From: Rhodoferax sp.
GTDB taxonomy: Bacteria; Pseudomonadota; Gammaproteobacteria; Burkholderiales; Burkholderiaceae_C
NCBI GenBank assembly: GCA_029946045.1
Contig: JAQSDS010000071.1
Span: forward strand, 1 to 6,843
Direction: 5' to 3'
Length of the DNA: 6,843 nt
In this document: positions 6,682 through 6,843 of the stretch, in pieces
How positions within the stretch are numbered: the first letter of the stretch is position 1
Layout of the letters: every line of letters begins with the position of its first letter
Made by a program: the position numbers and the translations under genes
The notes under the pieces: generated by a model
Database searches by the model: none
The model's input: the letters and a program-made list of their open reading frames with translations, nothing else
Told to the model about the DNA's origin: nothing

Positions 6682-6843
6682 ATGAAACATATCATTGCAG
6701 TATTGCTCGAAAACGAAGCCGGTGCCTTGTCGCGTGTCGTGGGCCTGTTCTCGGCGCGCGGCTACAACATCGAGTCGCTCACGGTGGCGCCCACCGCAGA
6801 CCCCAGTTTGTCGCGCATGACGATCCAGACCACCGGCACTGAC
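6682..6843 (+). CDS. ilvN: Acetolactate synthase small regulatory subunit, 3'-truncated by window edge
   Basis: The first 54 codons of the IlvN/IlvH regulatory subunit, which activates the large subunit and gives it feedback inhibition by valine. The visible part is the N-terminal ACT domain: [18 protein letters not shown] followed by [14 protein letters not shown] and a SRMTIQT strand. G14 and N29 match positions at which E. coli IlvH substitutions are known to cause valine resistance, so valine sensing is probably intact. The ATG at 6682 lies 2 bp after the ilvB stop with a strong GGAGGA at 6667-6672 inside the ilvB end, indicating an operon with coupled expression. The remaining ~110 residues lie outside the window. 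The name ilvH is equally usable; in related bacteria ilvC usually comes next. Confidence 0.96.
   Translation, partial: MKHIIAVLLENEAGALSRVVGLFSARGYNIESLTVAPTADPSLSRMTIQTTGTD

Overview
The window looks like ordinary core chromosome of a high-GC betaproteobacterium, most likely Burkholderiales and probably Comamonadaceae (Rhodoferax/Polaromonas-like). This rests on recalled protein resemblance and gene order, not on a search. The signs are a GlnB-type PII gene directly behind a two-domain glutamine-dependent NAD+ synthetase, a FemAB-like (DUF482) acyltransferase divergent from it, a short RDD membrane protein, and a betaproteobacterial-style acetolactate synthase operon. All genes share similar GC-rich codon use. 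I see no rRNA, tRNA, CRISPR array, insertion sequence or phage gene.

Layout: (1) 3-782, + strand, the 3' part of a fumarylacetoacetate hydrolase-family gene whose start lies before the window. (2) 727-1986, - strand, a FemAB-like/GNAT-fold protein that runs tail-to-tail into gene 1 with a 56-bp coding overlap. (3) 2002-3678, + strand, nadE, divergent from gene 2 with only 15 bp between start codons. (4) 3732-4070, + strand, glnB, 53 bp after nadE and probably at least partly co-transcribed with it. (5) 4118-4612, - strand, an RDD-family membrane protein convergent with glnB. (6) 4613-4867, a 255-bp divergent intergenic region with candidate promoters in both directions, a perfect 8-bp dyad, and two further stem-loops in the ilvB leader. 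(7) 4868-6679, + strand, ilvB. (8) 6682-6843, + strand, the first 54 codons of ilvN/ilvH, cut by the window edge.

Functional links: nadE and glnB join glutamine-consuming NAD+ synthesis to the cell's nitrogen/energy sensor. ilvB and ilvN encode the catalytic and valine-sensing subunits of acetohydroxyacid synthase, the first common step of branched-chain amino acid synthesis. The other three genes are not obviously connected to these pathways.

I found no convincing new multi-gene system. The most interesting unexplained structure is the ilvB leader: a near-continuous composite hairpin (4748-4789) and a further hairpin (4799-4820) lie before the ribosome binding site, with no convincing leader peptide. 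This fits a structured cis-regulatory RNA, possibly one of the already catalogued ilv-associated motifs.
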